A DNA stretch of 55,579 nt from Sandaracinus sp. (GCA_002699025.1 PABA01000216.1:1-55579); one strand, 5' to 3'. Shown: positions 16,965 through 26,687, counted from the first letter of the stretch. Translations and numbers: made by a program. Notes: generated by a model not told the origin, from the letters alone.

Positions 16965-17975
16965 TCAGACCGCGTGCCACTCGCCGCGGCGGTGCAGCGT
17001 ATGCACGGTGTGGGCGGCGAGCACCAGCGCGAAGTCGAGCTTCGTGTCCTCCTCGCTCTGGCGGAGGCGCAGCTTCAGCTCCTTGCAGCGGCCGATCATC
17101 TCCTTGAGCACCTGGTCCACGTTGAAGACGTGCTCGCCGCCGTAGCGCGCGACGCGCTGCCGGAGATCGCTGCGGTGGCGGCGGAGGAAGGCGTCCGCGC
17201 GCTCTCCCTCGGCCTCGTCGGGGCGCGCGAAGACGCGGAGCAGCTCGCGATCGTACTGATCCGAGTAGCCGACGCGGTAGTGCTCGCGCCGCCGGGCGTA
17301 GTGCTCGCGGAGCGTGTGCTTGAGCGTGCGGAGCGCGTAGGGCTTGGCCTTCGAGCGCACCGGCGGGCGCTTGCCCGCGAGCTCCTCCACCAGCTCGTCG
17401 ACGTACTCGAGCTTCTTCAGGGCCGGCCAGCCGGCGTAGCGCTTGCGCCAGCCCGATCGGGGCGCGAGCCAGACGGCGAAGGTCTCGGCGAAGTCCTCCA
17501 CCGGGTGGGCCTGCGCGTACCAGCCATCGAGGTGCACGACGTGGCTCCGGGAGGAGGGGCGCGGGCGATAGTAGTCCGGGTAGCGCACGGAGGCGACGCC
17601 GAAGTGGGCCTGCCACTTCTTGCGGCGATGGAGGCGGAAGGCGTGCTGCATCGCATGCCCGAGCTCGTGCCGGAGCAGCTGCAGGCACTCCTTGCGGGTG
17701 CCGCCCTCGACCTCGAGCATCATCTGGCGCTCGAGGCGCATCAGGCGCGGATGGGCGAGGTAGAAGGGGATGGCGACGCCGGGGATGTTCTCCGGGGAGA
17801 ACCACTCGTCGGCGAGCCAGAAGTGGGGCCGGAGGCGCAGGTCGTGCTGCTCGAGCTCGCCGAGCACCTTCTCGACGTGGGGCTCGACCCAGCTCCCCTC
17901 GATCGCGAGGTCGAGGTCGCACAGGCGCAGGTCGAGCAGGGCGTCTCGGTCGAGGCTCTCCCAGTCGACGGGCAC
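16965..17975 (-). CDS. Putative zinc-binding metallopeptidase
   Basis: A 336-residue protein without signal peptide. The gluzincin/Peptidase_Mx-like motif LLRHELGHAMQHAF (HExxH near residue 103) and a downstream VEDFAETFAVWL near 158 give two His, the catalytic Glu and a third Glu ligand. Preceding text such as FSPENIPGVAIPFYLAHPRL also fits the putative zinc-binding metallopeptidase family (PF15887-like). The C-terminal third is highly basic (for example HTLREHYARRREHYR), possibly for binding nucleic acid or an acidic partner. It is translated just ahead of the ATP-grasp gene (10-bp gap) and after the MpaB-like gene (55-bp gap), all on the minus strand. Substrate unknown. Confidence 0.82.
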   Translation of the reverse strand: MPVDWESLDRDALLDLRLCDLDLAIEGSWVEPHVEKVLGELEQHDLRLRPHFWLADEWFSPENIPGVAIPFYLAHPRLMRLERQMMLEVEGGTRKECLQLLRHELGHAMQHAFRLHRRKKWQAHFGVASVRYPDYYRPRPSSRSHVVHLDGWYAQAHPVEDFAETFAVWLAPRSGWRKRYAGWPALKKLEYVDELVEELAGKRPPVRSKAKPYALRTLKHTLREHYARRREHYRVGYSDQYDRELLRVFARPDEAEGERADAFLRRHRSDLRQRVARYGGEHVFNVDQVLKEMIGRCKELKLRLRQSEEDTKLDFALVLAAHTVHTLHRRGEWHAV

Positions 17976-18030
17976 GGTGGAGAACCATAGCAGACGCCCG
18001 CGGAGCGCCGGACGCCCCCCCGGCGCCGGC

Positions 18031-18981
18031 TCAGGCGGGCTTGGGCTCGAGGGCGCGCAGGACGGCCTGCTCCACGGCGCGGCCGAAGCGGTCCGGGCCC
18101 TCCTGGCCGGCCAGCCGGCGCCGCGCCTCCACGTAGGCCGGCACGTAGCGGAGCCGCGCCGGGAGCGCCGGGTGGGCGGCTCGAACGGCGCCCATGGAGG
18201 CCTCGAAGAGGCGCGCGTCGCGGGCGCTCCACCGCAGGCCGAACGCCTCCCGGAGCCGCGGCGGCAGGAGCCCCGCCGTGACGCGCCGGTACCACCAGGA
18301 GAAGGGCGCCATCGCCCGGCGCGGCGGCTTCAGCAAGAAGCCCGCGATCTCCCGCGCCGGCCGCCCGACCGCGATCGCCGGCCCCGCGAGCATGCCCTCC
18401 CACCAGCGCAGGAACGCCGGCCAGTCCGCCGGGAGCACCTCGTCCGGCACCCCGAAGAGGCGCGCGAAGTCCTTCGACTCCTCCCAATAGCGGTCCTTCT
18501 CCTCCTCCCGGAGCGGCCGCACGGTGCGCTCGAAGACCTGCACCGCCGTGTGGATCAGCGTCGCGTGCACCCAGAGGAGCGCCTCGGCGTCGTTCGCCGC
18601 GTAGGCCTGCCCGGCCCGGCACGCGCCCACGTCCTCGTCGACGGTCCCGACGATGCCCTCGTGGATGCGCCGCACGCGCCGCGAGCTCGCGAGCGCGCCC
18701 TCGAGGTCGCCGAAGAGGATCGCGTAGACGTGCCGGAAGGTCCGGTTGAAGCGCCCGACCGGGTCGCGGCGCGTCTCCGAGTGCTGGTCCACGGCGTGCG
18801 CCACGAAGGGGTGCGCGAGCTGCAAGAGCGCCGCCGCGCCCCCGCCGAGGAAGACCACCGCCTCCCGCGCCACCATCCAGCTCGTCGAGCCGGGCCCGTG
18901 CAGCCCCTCGTGCGGCCGACCGACCCCGCGCCGCACCCGCGCCACCGAGCGCTCGTAGGACTCCCGCGAAACCCACCCCAT
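18031..18981 (-). CDS. MpaB/rubber-oxygenase family protein (DUF2236)
   Basis: A 316-residue protein of the DUF2236 family, which includes the heme-binding latex-clearing protein and the fungal MpaB oxygenase. Visible family features are GGGAAALLQLAHPFVAHAVD, RFNRTFRHVYAILFGD, the RRIHEGI helix and YAANDAEALLWVHATLIHTA; conserved His residues in these segments are candidates for heme ligation. An ATG nine codons upstream (19008) is possible, but the chosen ATG (18981) is followed by the usual N-terminal region. It is divergent from the WD40-like lipoprotein gene and heads the minus-strand group with the zinc peptidase and ATP-grasp genes. Substrate unknown. Confidence 0.85.
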   Translation of the reverse strand: MGWVSRESYERSVARVRRGVGRPHEGLHGPGSTSWMVAREAVVFLGGGAAALLQLAHPFVAHAVDQHSETRRDPVGRFNRTFRHVYAILFGDLEGALASSRRVRRIHEGIVGTVDEDVGACRAGQAYAANDAEALLWVHATLIHTAVQVFERTVRPLREEEKDRYWEESKDFARLFGVPDEVLPADWPAFLRWWEGMLAGPAIAVGRPAREIAGFLLKPPRRAMAPFSWWYRRVTAGLLPPRLREAFGLRWSARDARLFEASMGAVRAAHPALPARLRYVPAYVEARRRLAGQEGPDRFGRAVEQAVLRALEPKPA

Positions 18982-19093
18982 GCCCCCAGCCTCGCGGCCA
19001 TTCACCATCTGGTCAATAGCCGGCCACCTCCTGCCCGGCTCCCCCGGGCGTGGCGCGACGGAACTTCTCGGCGCCCGGTACCCTCTGAACGCC

Positions 19094-21703
19094 ATGCGCC
19101 CGCGCCCGCTCGCCCTCGCCCTGCTCCTCGCCGCCTGCGGCCCGGCGACGCCGCCGCCGGAGGCCCCGCGCGCCGAGGCCCCGCCTCCCGAGCCCGCGCC
19201 GCCGCCCACCTACCTCGCGACCGACGACACCGTCCCGCCGCAGGCCGAGCCGAGCGAAGCCGCCCTCCCCGCGCCCGGCGCCCTCGTCTTCCAGGGCGCC
19301 CACCGGCGCGCGATCCAGGACCTCCGCTTCTCGCCGGACGGCGCGCTCGTCGCCGCCGCCAGCGCCGACGGCGCCGTCTCCCTCGTCGACGCCGAGACGG
19401 GCGCCGTGCGGGCGACGCGCCGGGCCTTCATCCGCACGGCCCAGCGGCGCGTGATCTTCGAGCGGAGCGGCGCCGGCGTCCTCGTCGTCTCCTCGAGCGG
19501 CTTCCAGGGCGTGGGCGGGGCGCTCCGCTGGGATCTCCGCTCGGCGCTCTGGTCCGTGCGCGTGGGCCCCGGCGAGATGTACGACGCGAACCGCTTCGCC
19601 CTCTTCCCGGACGACCGCGCCCTGGCCTTCGTCCGCGTCGGCGAGGACGGCGCCGCGCTGCTCCTGCGCGAGGACTCGGGCGATACGCTCCTCGCGCCCG
19701 GCGAGGCCATCACCCGGCTCTCGGTCGCCCCGAGCGGCGCGACCGTCCTGGCGCAGGAGGGAAACACGCTCCGCCTCCTCGATCCCCAGGCGCCGGAGGA
19801 CGATCACCTCGGGCTCGCCGGCGAGGGGATGGCCTGGGCCTACCGGCCGACCGGCGGCGCGCTCGCCGTGGTGTCCCGCGAGGGGCCGCTGCGTCTGCTC
19901 GATCCGCGCGACGGGCGGACGCTCCACGAGCTCGAGCTCCCGACCGCCGAGCCGGCGGCGCGCCGCGGCATCGGGCGCCTCCGCTGGAGCGCCGACGGCC
20001 GCCTGCTCCTGGTCGAGCGCGACGGGAGCTTCCACCTCGTCGACGGCTGGACCGGCCGCCTCCGCGGCACCCTCCCCCGCCCCGAGGAGCTCTACGGCCT
20101 CGCCCTGGCCCCCGACGGCAGCGCCCTCTACCTCTCGACCGGCGACGCCCTCCTCCCGATCCCCGTCCCCACCGCGCCGCACGAGGGGCCGCCCGGCGAG
20201 CTCGAGGCGGGCGAGCCCATCGCGCTTCCCCGGGGCAGGTCCCTCGGCCTCCTCGCCGTCGGCCCGGGCGGCCGCCTCGCCGGCGCGAGCGGGGCCGACA
20301 TCCACGTCCGTCCCGCGGGCCCGGGCGCCGAGTGGCGCACCGTCTCCGGCGGCGCCGGCGAGACCTCCGTCTGGGGCGTGCGCTGGGCGCCCGACGGACG
20401 GACGCTGGCGACCTGGGGCCGGGCCGGGGTCGAGCTCTGGGGCGCCGAAGGCGTCCGCAGCACGGGCTGCGACGGGACCGGCGTCATCCACTTCCCCCGG
20501 GCCGCGAGCGGGGACGAGGGGGACGACGGGGACGGCGCGGGCGAAGGGGACCCCTCGCCCGGGGCCGGCCTCTACCTGCAAGGCGCGGGCGTCTGCGACC
20601 TCGGCGATGGGAGCCGCCACGCCACGGGGACGCTCCTCGCCGCGAGCGCCGACGGCCGGCGCCTCCTCGTCGACCGCGACGGCACCCTCGGGACCCTCGC
20701 CGCGAGCGACCTCGAGGCCGAGCCGGCGCCGCTCCGTCTCCCGCGCCGCGGGCGCGAGGCCTGCCGCTACGGCGCCTGCCTCCAGCGCCACGCGCTCGAC
20801 GCGGACGGGGATCGCGTCGCGCTCCCCATCGGCGACGACGTCTGGATCCTCGACGCCGATCGGGGGCGGCGCGTCGGGCGGATCCGGGGGCGCGACGCCG
20901 GCGAGCTCCTCGAGGTGGCGCTCTCCCCGGACGGCGAGCGCGTGCTCCTGCTGCGCCGCGACCCGAACGCGAGCCAGGACGTGGTCGTCGAGCTCCACGA
21001 CGTGCGCGGGCGGCGGAAGCTCCGCGCCTCGATGGGCATGGGCCCCGTGCGCCACGCCTTCTCCGAGGACGGCACGCTCCTCGCCGCCGCGACCGCGCGG
21101 GAGGTCCAGCTCTTCGGCACGGGCGCCGGCCAGGCGCGGGGCACGGGCCCCTCCGTCAGCGCCGTCGCGAGCGTGCACGTGGGCACCGGCGAGGTCGTCG
21201 TCCGCGGCCCGGAGGCGCTCCGCATCCTCGAGCTCGACGGGAGCGAGCGGCAGAGCCTCACCCTCCCGCTCCAGTTCGACGTGACCCCCGACGGCCAGCG
21301 CGTCGCCGCCTGCCACGAGGGGCAGCTCGAGGTACGCGACCTGCTCGCCGGGCGGCGCGAGGCGCGGGGCCCCTGCCGGGCGAGCGACGAGCTTCGCTGG
21401 GCCCCCGGGGGCGCCCTGCTCGCGCACCGGCAGGGCGCGCTCACGCGCGTGCACCGCCCCTTCTCGCCCGACACGCTCACGCTCCGCACCTACCGCGAGA
21501 GCACGCCCGGCGGGGTGCGGAGCATGCCCGCGGCGCACGATGAGGAGGGTCGCTTCCTGGTCGCCGTGAGCGCCCTCGACCGCTTCCGCTACCGCGCGCC
21601 CGGGCCCCTCGCGACGGCCGAGCTGCGGCCCGCCATCACGGGCCCGCGGACGGCGAGCCTGGTCGCCGACTTCTTCGGTGGCGCGACCGCGACCCGCCGC
21701 TGA
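19094..21703 (+). CDS. WD40-like beta-propeller lipoprotein
   Basis: An 869-residue protein with a lipoprotein signal (LALALLLAACG, Cys near residue 16) and a Pro/Ala/Glu-rich linker, then many degenerate WD40/YVTN-like blades: HRRAIQDLRFSPDGALVAAA, RLRWSADGRLLLVE, YGLALAPDGSALYL, VRWAPDGRTLATW and VALSPDGERVLLL. It is probably anchored at a membrane and used as a scaffold or binding surface. The ATG is chosen because the lipobox falls in the right place; the frame stays open further upstream but that part lacks a signal. Catalytic motifs are absent. It is divergent from the MpaB-like gene and converges on the DUF420 gene. Confidence 0.85.
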   Translation: MRPRPLALALLLAACGPATPPPEAPRAEAPPPEPAPPPTYLATDDTVPPQAEPSEAALPAPGALVFQGAHRRAIQDLRFSPDGALVAAASADGAVSLVDAETGAVRATRRAFIRTAQRRVIFERSGAGVLVVSSSGFQGVGGALRWDLRSALWSVRVGPGEMYDANRFALFPDDRALAFVRVGEDGAALLLREDSGDTLLAPGEAITRLSVAPSGATVLAQEGNTLRLLDPQAPEDDHLGLAGEGMAWAYRPTGGALAVVSREGPLRLLDPRDGRTLHELELPTAEPAARRGIGRLRWSADGRLLLVERDGSFHLVDGWTGRLRGTLPRPEELYGLALAPDGSALYLSTGDALLPIPVPTAPHEGPPGELEAGEPIALPRGRSLGLLAVGPGGRLAGASGADIHVRPAGPGAEWRTVSGGAGETSVWGVRWAPDGRTLATWGRAGVELWGAEGVRSTGCDGTGVIHFPRAASGDEGDDGDGAGEGDPSPGAGLYLQGAGVCDLGDGSRHATGTLLAASADGRRLLVDRDGTLGTLAASDLEAEPAPLRLPRRGREACRYGACLQRHALDADGDRVALPIGDDVWILDADRGRRVGRIRGRDAGELLEVALSPDGERVLLLRRDPNASQDVVVELHDVRGRRKLRASMGMGPVRHAFSEDGTLLAAATAREVQLFGTGAGQARGTGPSVSAVASVHVGTGEVVVRGPEALRILELDGSERQSLTLPLQFDVTPDGQRVAACHEGQLEVRDLLAGRREARGPCRASDELRWAPGGALLAHRQGALTRVHRPFSPDTLTLRTYRESTPGGVRSMPAAHDEEGRFLVAVSALDRFRYRAPGPLATAELRPAITGPRTASLVADFFGGATATRR

Positions 21704-21748
21704 CCGGGACCTTCCTCGGCGCCGGGAAGCCGCCGCCGTGGCCGGCGC

Positions 21749-22300
21749 TCAGCGGAGGAAGAAGTACACGGCCACGCCCGTGATCGAGACGTAGACCCAG
21801 ATCGGCGCGAGGATGCGCGTGACCTTGCGGTGCGTCGCGAAGCGCTTCTTCCAGGCGAAGTAGAAGGCGCTCAGGGCCATGGGCACGATGGGGATCGAGA
21901 GCAGCACGTGGCTGATGAGGAGCGGGAAGTAGATGGCGCCCCACTCGCCCTCGTACTTCGTGTCGCCGTGCACGTAGTGGTAGGCGAGGTAGCCGACGAG
22001 GAAGAAGGTCGAGGCCACGAAGCTCGCCACCATCAGCCGCTTGTGGAGGCCGATTCGCTTCTTCCGGATGGCGATCCAGCCGGCCGTCAGCATGATCGCC
22101 GCCGCGCCGTTCAAGCTCGCGTTCACGGCGGGCATGAAGCTCAGGTCGAGCTCGCCCGCGTCACCCCCGTCCCGGAGGAGGAGGAGCCACGCGAGGATGG
22201 AGAGCGCGACCACGGAGACGATCGCGTTGAAGACGAAGAACCCGCGGTCGCTGCCGCCGAGCTCGTCGGGGGAGGGGTCGTGAGCGGTCGCCGAGGCCAT
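21749..22300 (-). CDS. DUF420 family membrane protein
   Basis: A 183-residue integral membrane protein with about five transmembrane helices. The DUF420 pattern includes MPAVNASLNGAAAIML, the basic loop with HKRLM, FLVGYLAYHYVHGD, ISHVLLSIPIVPMALSA and THRKVTRILAPIWVYVSITG; the scattered His residues are conserved in the family and may bind metal or heme. Relatives (YozB/CtaM type) are linked to cytochrome oxidase biogenesis, but no oxidase gene is in this window. The ATG at 22300 lies just before the charged N-terminus; upstream sequence in the same frame is low-complexity and repeat-like. Confidence 0.88.
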   Translation of the reverse strand: MASATAHDPSPDELGGSDRGFFVFNAIVSVVALSILAWLLLLRDGGDAGELDLSFMPAVNASLNGAAAIMLTAGWIAIRKKRIGLHKRLMVASFVASTFFLVGYLAYHYVHGDTKYEGEWGAIYFPLLISHVLLSIPIVPMALSAFYFAWKKRFATHRKVTRILAPIWVYVSITGVAVYFFLR

Positions 22301-22589
22301 GCGGAGGGGTATGGGTCCGCTCGCCCGCCCCCGCAATCCGGAGGCGAGCCCCACGCCCTTCCGCCGGCCCGCCCGCGCGGCCGACCCGAGGAGGAGCTCC
22401 GAGGAGAGAGGGTGGCATCCGAGCGCCGGCGGGCCGCACGGCCTCGAGCGCGCGGCCTCGAGCGCCCCCTCCCCGAACGCATCCCCGATCGCATCCCCGA
22501 TGGCCGACTCCGCGAGCGCCGCCTCGAGCGACGCCTCGAGCGCCGCCTTGAGCGCGGGGGGCGTTTGGGCTACCCCCGCTCCCCTCCGC

Positions 22590-23435
22590 ATGCGCTACGA
22601 CCTGATTCTGCTCGACTTCGACGGCACCTTCACCGACGTGGAGAAAGAGGCCGACCCCTTCTTCGCGTCCTACAAGGCGGAGGTCCGCGAGCTGATCGGC
22701 GGCGACGTGGACGGGGACTGGGCCGAGGCGGTCGCCACGCTGGAGCAGAACCCGGGCGAGTTCGGCTGGGTCTTCGAGGGCCAGGTGGTCGCCCCCGGCA
22801 ACGCCGACCCCTACCTCCGCGCGACGGTCATCCTGAACATGATCTTCGACCGCCGCGGCCTCTACCCGAACGAGGCCGAGCGCACGGAGCTCCTCCAGGG
22901 CCTCTACTTCCGCAACTACCCGAAGGCCGACACGGTCTTCCGCGCGAACGCCAAGCAGGTCGTCGAGACGCTCCTCGCCTCCCCCGTGCCCACCATGGTC
23001 GTGACGAACTCGGCGACCGACGACGTCGAGGCGAAGATCGATCGCATGGCGCCGACCGGGCGCGAGCGCCTGAAGGTCTACGGCAACGCCAAGAAGTACA
23101 TCGTCGCCGAGCCCGACGAGAGCGACGCCTGCTTCGAGCGCGTCCCCGAGACCATGCGCGCGGAGGGGCTCGAGCGCGACATCCTCCTGCGCCGGGGCCG
23201 CTACTACGAGCTGCTGCGCACGCTCTGGAAGGAGACCGGCGTGAAGCCCGAGCGGACGCTCGTCGCCGGCGACATCTTCGAGCTCGACCTCGCCCTCCCC
23301 GGGCACCTCGGCGCCGACGTGCACCTCGTCCTCAAGGACAAGACCCAGCCCTTCGAGCGTGCCGCCGTGAAGGCCATGGAGGGCGGCGCCGAGAGCCCCG
23401 GGCTCGAGGGCATCCTCGAGCGCGCCGGCCTCTGA
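22590..23435 (+). CDS. HAD-superfamily hydrolase
   Basis: A 281-residue soluble protein. HAD motif I is LILLDFDGTFTD (nucleophile Asp9, acid Asp11), motif II is MVVTNSATDD (Thr/Ser after the strand), and motif III/IV is provided by the Lys region of LKVYGNAKKY and VAGDIFELDLALPGHLGADV. A large insert between motifs I and II (about residues 25-120) forms a helical cap. It is likely a phosphatase acting on a small phosphorylated metabolite. The upstream stretch to the divergent DUF420 start (22301-22589) is made of degenerate CCTCGAGCG-like repeats and shows no gene. The cstA-like gene begins 97 bp after its stop, so the two could be co-transcribed. Confidence 0.85.
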   Translation: MRYDLILLDFDGTFTDVEKEADPFFASYKAEVRELIGGDVDGDWAEAVATLEQNPGEFGWVFEGQVVAPGNADPYLRATVILNMIFDRRGLYPNEAERTELLQGLYFRNYPKADTVFRANAKQVVETLLASPVPTMVVTNSATDDVEAKIDRMAPTGRERLKVYGNAKKYIVAEPDESDACFERVPETMRAEGLERDILLRRGRYYELLRTLWKETGVKPERTLVAGDIFELDLALPGHLGADVHLVLKDKTQPFERAAVKAMEGGAESPGLEGILERAGL

Positions 23436-23531
23436 CGCCCGAGTGAGGCGCCGAGGCCAGGGCGCGTAGCCACCGCCGCGCGCAGCCGCCGCTTCCCTCG
23501 AGCCCACCATCCGCGCGAGCATCCCCGGCCC

Positions 23532-25244
23532 ATGGCCGCCCTCGCCGCCGTCGTCGTCCTCACCGCCTTCGCCCTCGGCTACCGCTTCTACGCGCGCTTC
23601 ATCGGCGAGCGCGTCTACGAGGACCGGGACGACGAGCTCATCACGCCCGCCCACGCCCGGGAGGACGGCCGCGACTTCGTCCCCACCTCGCCGCACGTCC
23701 TCTTCGGCCACCACTTCACCTCCATCGCCGGCGCCGCCCCCATCGTCGGCCCCTGCGTCGCCGCCTACTGGGGCTGGGCCCCGGCCCTCGCCTGGGTCGT
23801 CCTCGGCACCCTCTTCATGGGCGCCGTCCACGACTTCGGCGCGCTCGTGGTCTCGGTCCGCGAGGGCGGCCGCTCCATCGCCGACGTCACCGCCGACGTC
23901 GGCGGCCGCGCGCGCCTGCTCTTCCTCTCCTTCGTCCTCGTCCTCGTCTGGCTGGTGCTCGCCGTCTTCGCGATGGTGATCGCCGGCCTCTTCGTCTCCC
24001 AGCCGGCGAGCGTGCTCCCCATCCAGAGCGAGATCCTCCTCGCCCTCGGGGTCGGCTGGTGGGTCACGAAGAAGAAGCGGAGCCCCCTCGTCCCCTCCCT
24101 CCTCGCCCTGGTCGCGCTCTACGCGCTCGTCTGGGCCGGGACGAAGGCGCCGCTCGATCTGCAGGCGCTCGGCCTCGACGCCGCCGACGCCCGCACCGCC
24201 TGGATCCTCTTCCTCTTCGCCTACTCGGCCGTCGCCAGCCTCCTCCCGGTCTGGCTCCTCCTGCAGCCGCGCGACTTCATCAACAGCCACCAGCTCTTCG
24301 TCGGCCTGGCGCTCCTCTTCGGCGGCCTCTTCGTCGCCCAGCCGGCCCTCGACGCGCCCGCCTTCCGCGCCCCCGGCGACGACGCGCCCTCCCTCTTCCC
24401 GCTCCTCTTCGTCACCATCGCCTGCGGCGCCATCAGCGGCTTCCACGGCCTCGTCAGCTCGGGCACGACCTCCAAGCAGCTCGACCGGCTCCCGGACGCG
24501 CGCCCCATCGGCTACGGCGCCATGCTCGGCGAAGGCACGCTCGCGCTCGCCAGCACGCTCGCGGCCGTCGCCGGCATCGGCCTCGTCGGCGCGTGCACGC
24601 TCCCCGGCCAGGGCGCCGTCGCCGATCTCAGCTGGGCCGGCTACTACGACAGCTGGGCCCACGCCGGGCAGAACAAGGCCGCCGCGTTCGTCCTCGGCGG
24701 CGGCGCCTTCCTCGAGGCCCTCGGGCTGCCGACGGAGCTCGCGCGCACGCTCATGGCCGTGCTGGTCATCAGCTTCGCCGCCACCACCCTCGACACGGCG
24801 ACCCGCATCCAGCGCTTCATCGTCGCCGAGCTCGGCCAGGCCACGGGCGCGCGCCCGCTCGAAAACCCCTTCGTCGGCACGGCGCTCGCCGTCCTGCCGG
24901 CCATGGCCCTGGCCTTCGGCGAGACGACCGACGCGAGCGGCGCGACCCGCGAGGTGGGCTGGGTGCTCTGGCCCATCTTCGGCGCGAGCAACCAGCTCCT
25001 CGCCGCGCTCACGCTCCTCGTGCTCGCCCTCTACTTCGCGATCCGCAAGCGCCCGGTCTGGCCGCTCGTCGTGCCCATGGTGCTCGTCACCGTCGTCGCC
25101 GTCCTGGCGCTGATCGGCAAGCTCCGGCAGTTCGTCGCCCAGGGCGACGCGCTCCTCGCCACCGTCGCCGGCGGCCTGCTCGCGCTGGCCATCTGGATGC
25201 TCGTGGAGGCAGCCCTCGCCATCCGCGCCCGCCGCCACGCCTGA
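23532..25244 (+). CDS. cstA: Carbon starvation protein CstA family transporter
   Basis: A 570-residue polytopic inner-membrane protein of the CstA/BtsT family, which imports pyruvate or peptides. Family signatures are visible: YRFYARFIGERVYE, DFVPTSPHVLFGHHFTSIAGAAPIVGP written in two halves (FGHHFTSIAGAAPIVGP near residue 58), GAVHDFGALVVSVREGG, GFHGLVSSGTTSKQLD and FAATTLDTATRIQRF, plus more than a dozen hydrophobic segments. It is shorter than E. coli CstA (about 700 residues) but similar to the compact CstA form. No BtsS/R-type two-component genes lie nearby. Substrate inference comes from the family only. Confidence 0.92.
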   Translation: MAALAAVVVLTAFALGYRFYARFIGERVYEDRDDELITPAHAREDGRDFVPTSPHVLFGHHFTSIAGAAPIVGPCVAAYWGWAPALAWVVLGTLFMGAVHDFGALVVSVREGGRSIADVTADVGGRARLLFLSFVLVLVWLVLAVFAMVIAGLFVSQPASVLPIQSEILLALGVGWWVTKKKRSPLVPSLLALVALYALVWAGTKAPLDLQALGLDAADARTAWILFLFAYSAVASLLPVWLLLQPRDFINSHQLFVGLALLFGGLFVAQPALDAPAFRAPGDDAPSLFPLLFVTIACGAISGFHGLVSSGTTSKQLDRLPDARPIGYGAMLGEGTLALASTLAAVAGIGLVGACTLPGQGAVADLSWAGYYDSWAHAGQNKAAAFVLGGGAFLEALGLPTELARTLMAVLVISFAATTLDTATRIQRFIVAELGQATGARPLENPFVGTALAVLPAMALAFGETTDASGATREVGWVLWPIFGASNQLLAALTLLVLALYFAIRKRPVWPLVVPMVLVTVVAVLALIGKLRQFVAQGDALLATVAGGLLALAIWMLVEAALAIRARRHA

Positions 25245-25274
25245 GCTCGGCCGAGCCCGTGCTACCGCGCCGCG

Positions 25275-25317
25275 TCACCGAGCGGGACGCCTCGCATCAC
25301 CGAGCGGGACGCCTCGC
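25275..25317. repeat. Two-copy direct repeat, 22-bp period
   Basis: TCACCGAGCGGGACGCCTCG occurs at 25275 and again at 25297, exactly 22 bp apart, between the converging cstA and aminotransferase genes. The remainder of 25245-25475 shows no gene. Confidence 0.85.
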
Positions 25318-25475
25318 CCGGGCGACCTCCGGCCACGGCGCGGGCAGAGCGTCTCCATCACCGGGACCCCGCGCTGCTCGGAGAAGAGCCGCGGACGCGC
25401 GCCGATCTCGCGCGTCGGTCTCGCCGCGGCCGGTCGAGGAGCCACCCATCCCCGGCGCGACTCGCAGAGCCCGCG

Positions 25476-26687
25476 TCAGCGCGTGCCGGAGCCCATCGCC
25501 CCGTCGACCGCCTCGACCACCCACTCCACCTCCTCGAGCGCGTTCGGCCAGTGGGGCGCGAAGCGGAGGTGGCCGTCGGGCATGGTGACGTCGACGCCCT
25601 GCTCGACGAGGGCCGCCTTCAGCGCGCCGAGCTCCACGCCCTCGGGCGGCAGGACGCAGAGCGAGCCGCTCCGGGCGCGCGGGTCGGCGGCGCGCTTCGA
25701 CGTGAAGCCGCGCTCGACGAGCTGGGGCTCGAGCCGATCGTGGAAGGCGCTCACGTGCGCGAAGATGGCCTCGACGCCGAGCTGCTGGATGAGATCCACG
25801 CTGGCCTCGAGCGCCGCGAGCCCCACGTGGTTCGGCGCGCCCTGCTCCACGACGCTCGCCTCGTGGCGCAGCGGCCGGTCGTAGCGGAGGTGGCCGGCGC
25901 CTTGGAAGAGGAAGCTCAGCGCGTCCTCGTGACCGAGCCAGCCCGCGAGCCGCGGCACCATCCGCGCCGCCGCCGCCGGGTCGACGTAGAGGAAGCCGGC
26001 CCCCTCGAGCCCCATCAGCCACTTGTGCCCTCCGCAGGCCACATAGTCGACCTCGGCCACGTCGAGGGGCACGACGCCAAGCCCCTGGATCGCGTCGACG
26101 AAGAGCTCCGCGCCGTGCCGATGCGCGAGCCCCCCGAGCGCCTCCACCGGCATGCGCAGGCCCGTCTGGAACTCGACGGCGCTCACGGCCACGAGCCGCG
26201 CGCCCCCCGCGAGCGCGCGCTCGGTCGCCGCCAGGCCCGCCTCCACGCTCTCGTAGAAGGGCGCGAGCGGCACCCAGACCAGCTCGAGCCCGAAGAGCTC
26301 GGCCGCCTGCTGCCAGGGCGTCACGTTCGCCGGGAACTCGCCCTCGAAGAGCACCACCCGATCGCCCCGCTCCCACGGCAGCGAGAAGGCGACCTGCACC
26401 ACGCCGGCCGTCGTGTTCGGCACGAAGCCGAGATCCTCGCCGCGGACGCCCCCGCCGAGGAGCGCCGCCAGCGTCTCCTTCAGGCGCGCCTTCTGCGGCA
26501 GCCAGGCCTCGAGGCCGGCGAGGCCCCCGCGAGCGTAGTCGTCGAGCACGGCCTTCGCCTGCTCGCGGACGGCGAGCGAGGCGGGCGAGATGGCGGCGTG
26601 GTTCAGGTAGCTCCGCGCCGCGAGGTCCGGGAAGAGCGCGCGGCTCCCGAGCTCGGCGCGGTGGGTCGTGCGGGGCGGGGCGTCCAT
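25476..26687 (-). CDS. Class V aminotransferase / cysteine desulfurase-like PLP enzyme
   Basis: A 403-residue fold-type I PLP enzyme. The N-terminal SYLNHAAISPASLAVREQA matches the class V start; FVPNTTAGVVQVAFSLPW binds cofactor phosphate; LFVDAIQGLGVVPLDV contains the Asp that pairs with the pyridine nitrogen, and YVACGGHKWLMGLEGAGFLY has the Schiff-base Lys. There is no Cys loop in the position used by cysteine desulfurases, so an aminotransferase, isopenicillin epimerase-like or lyase activity is more likely. The next minus-strand gene upstream is separated by a 15-bp minisatellite. Substrate unknown. Confidence 0.88.
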   Translation of the reverse strand: MDAPPRTTHRAELGSRALFPDLAARSYLNHAAISPASLAVREQAKAVLDDYARGGLAGLEAWLPQKARLKETLAALLGGGVRGEDLGFVPNTTAGVVQVAFSLPWERGDRVVLFEGEFPANVTPWQQAAELFGLELVWVPLAPFYESVEAGLAATERALAGGARLVAVSAVEFQTGLRMPVEALGGLAHRHGAELFVDAIQGLGVVPLDVAEVDYVACGGHKWLMGLEGAGFLYVDPAAAARMVPRLAGWLGHEDALSFLFQGAGHLRYDRPLRHEASVVEQGAPNHVGLAALEASVDLIQQLGVEAIFAHVSAFHDRLEPQLVERGFTSKRAADPRARSGSLCVLPPEGVELGALKAALVEQGVDVTMPDGHLRFAPHWPNALEEVEWVVEAVDGAMGSGTR

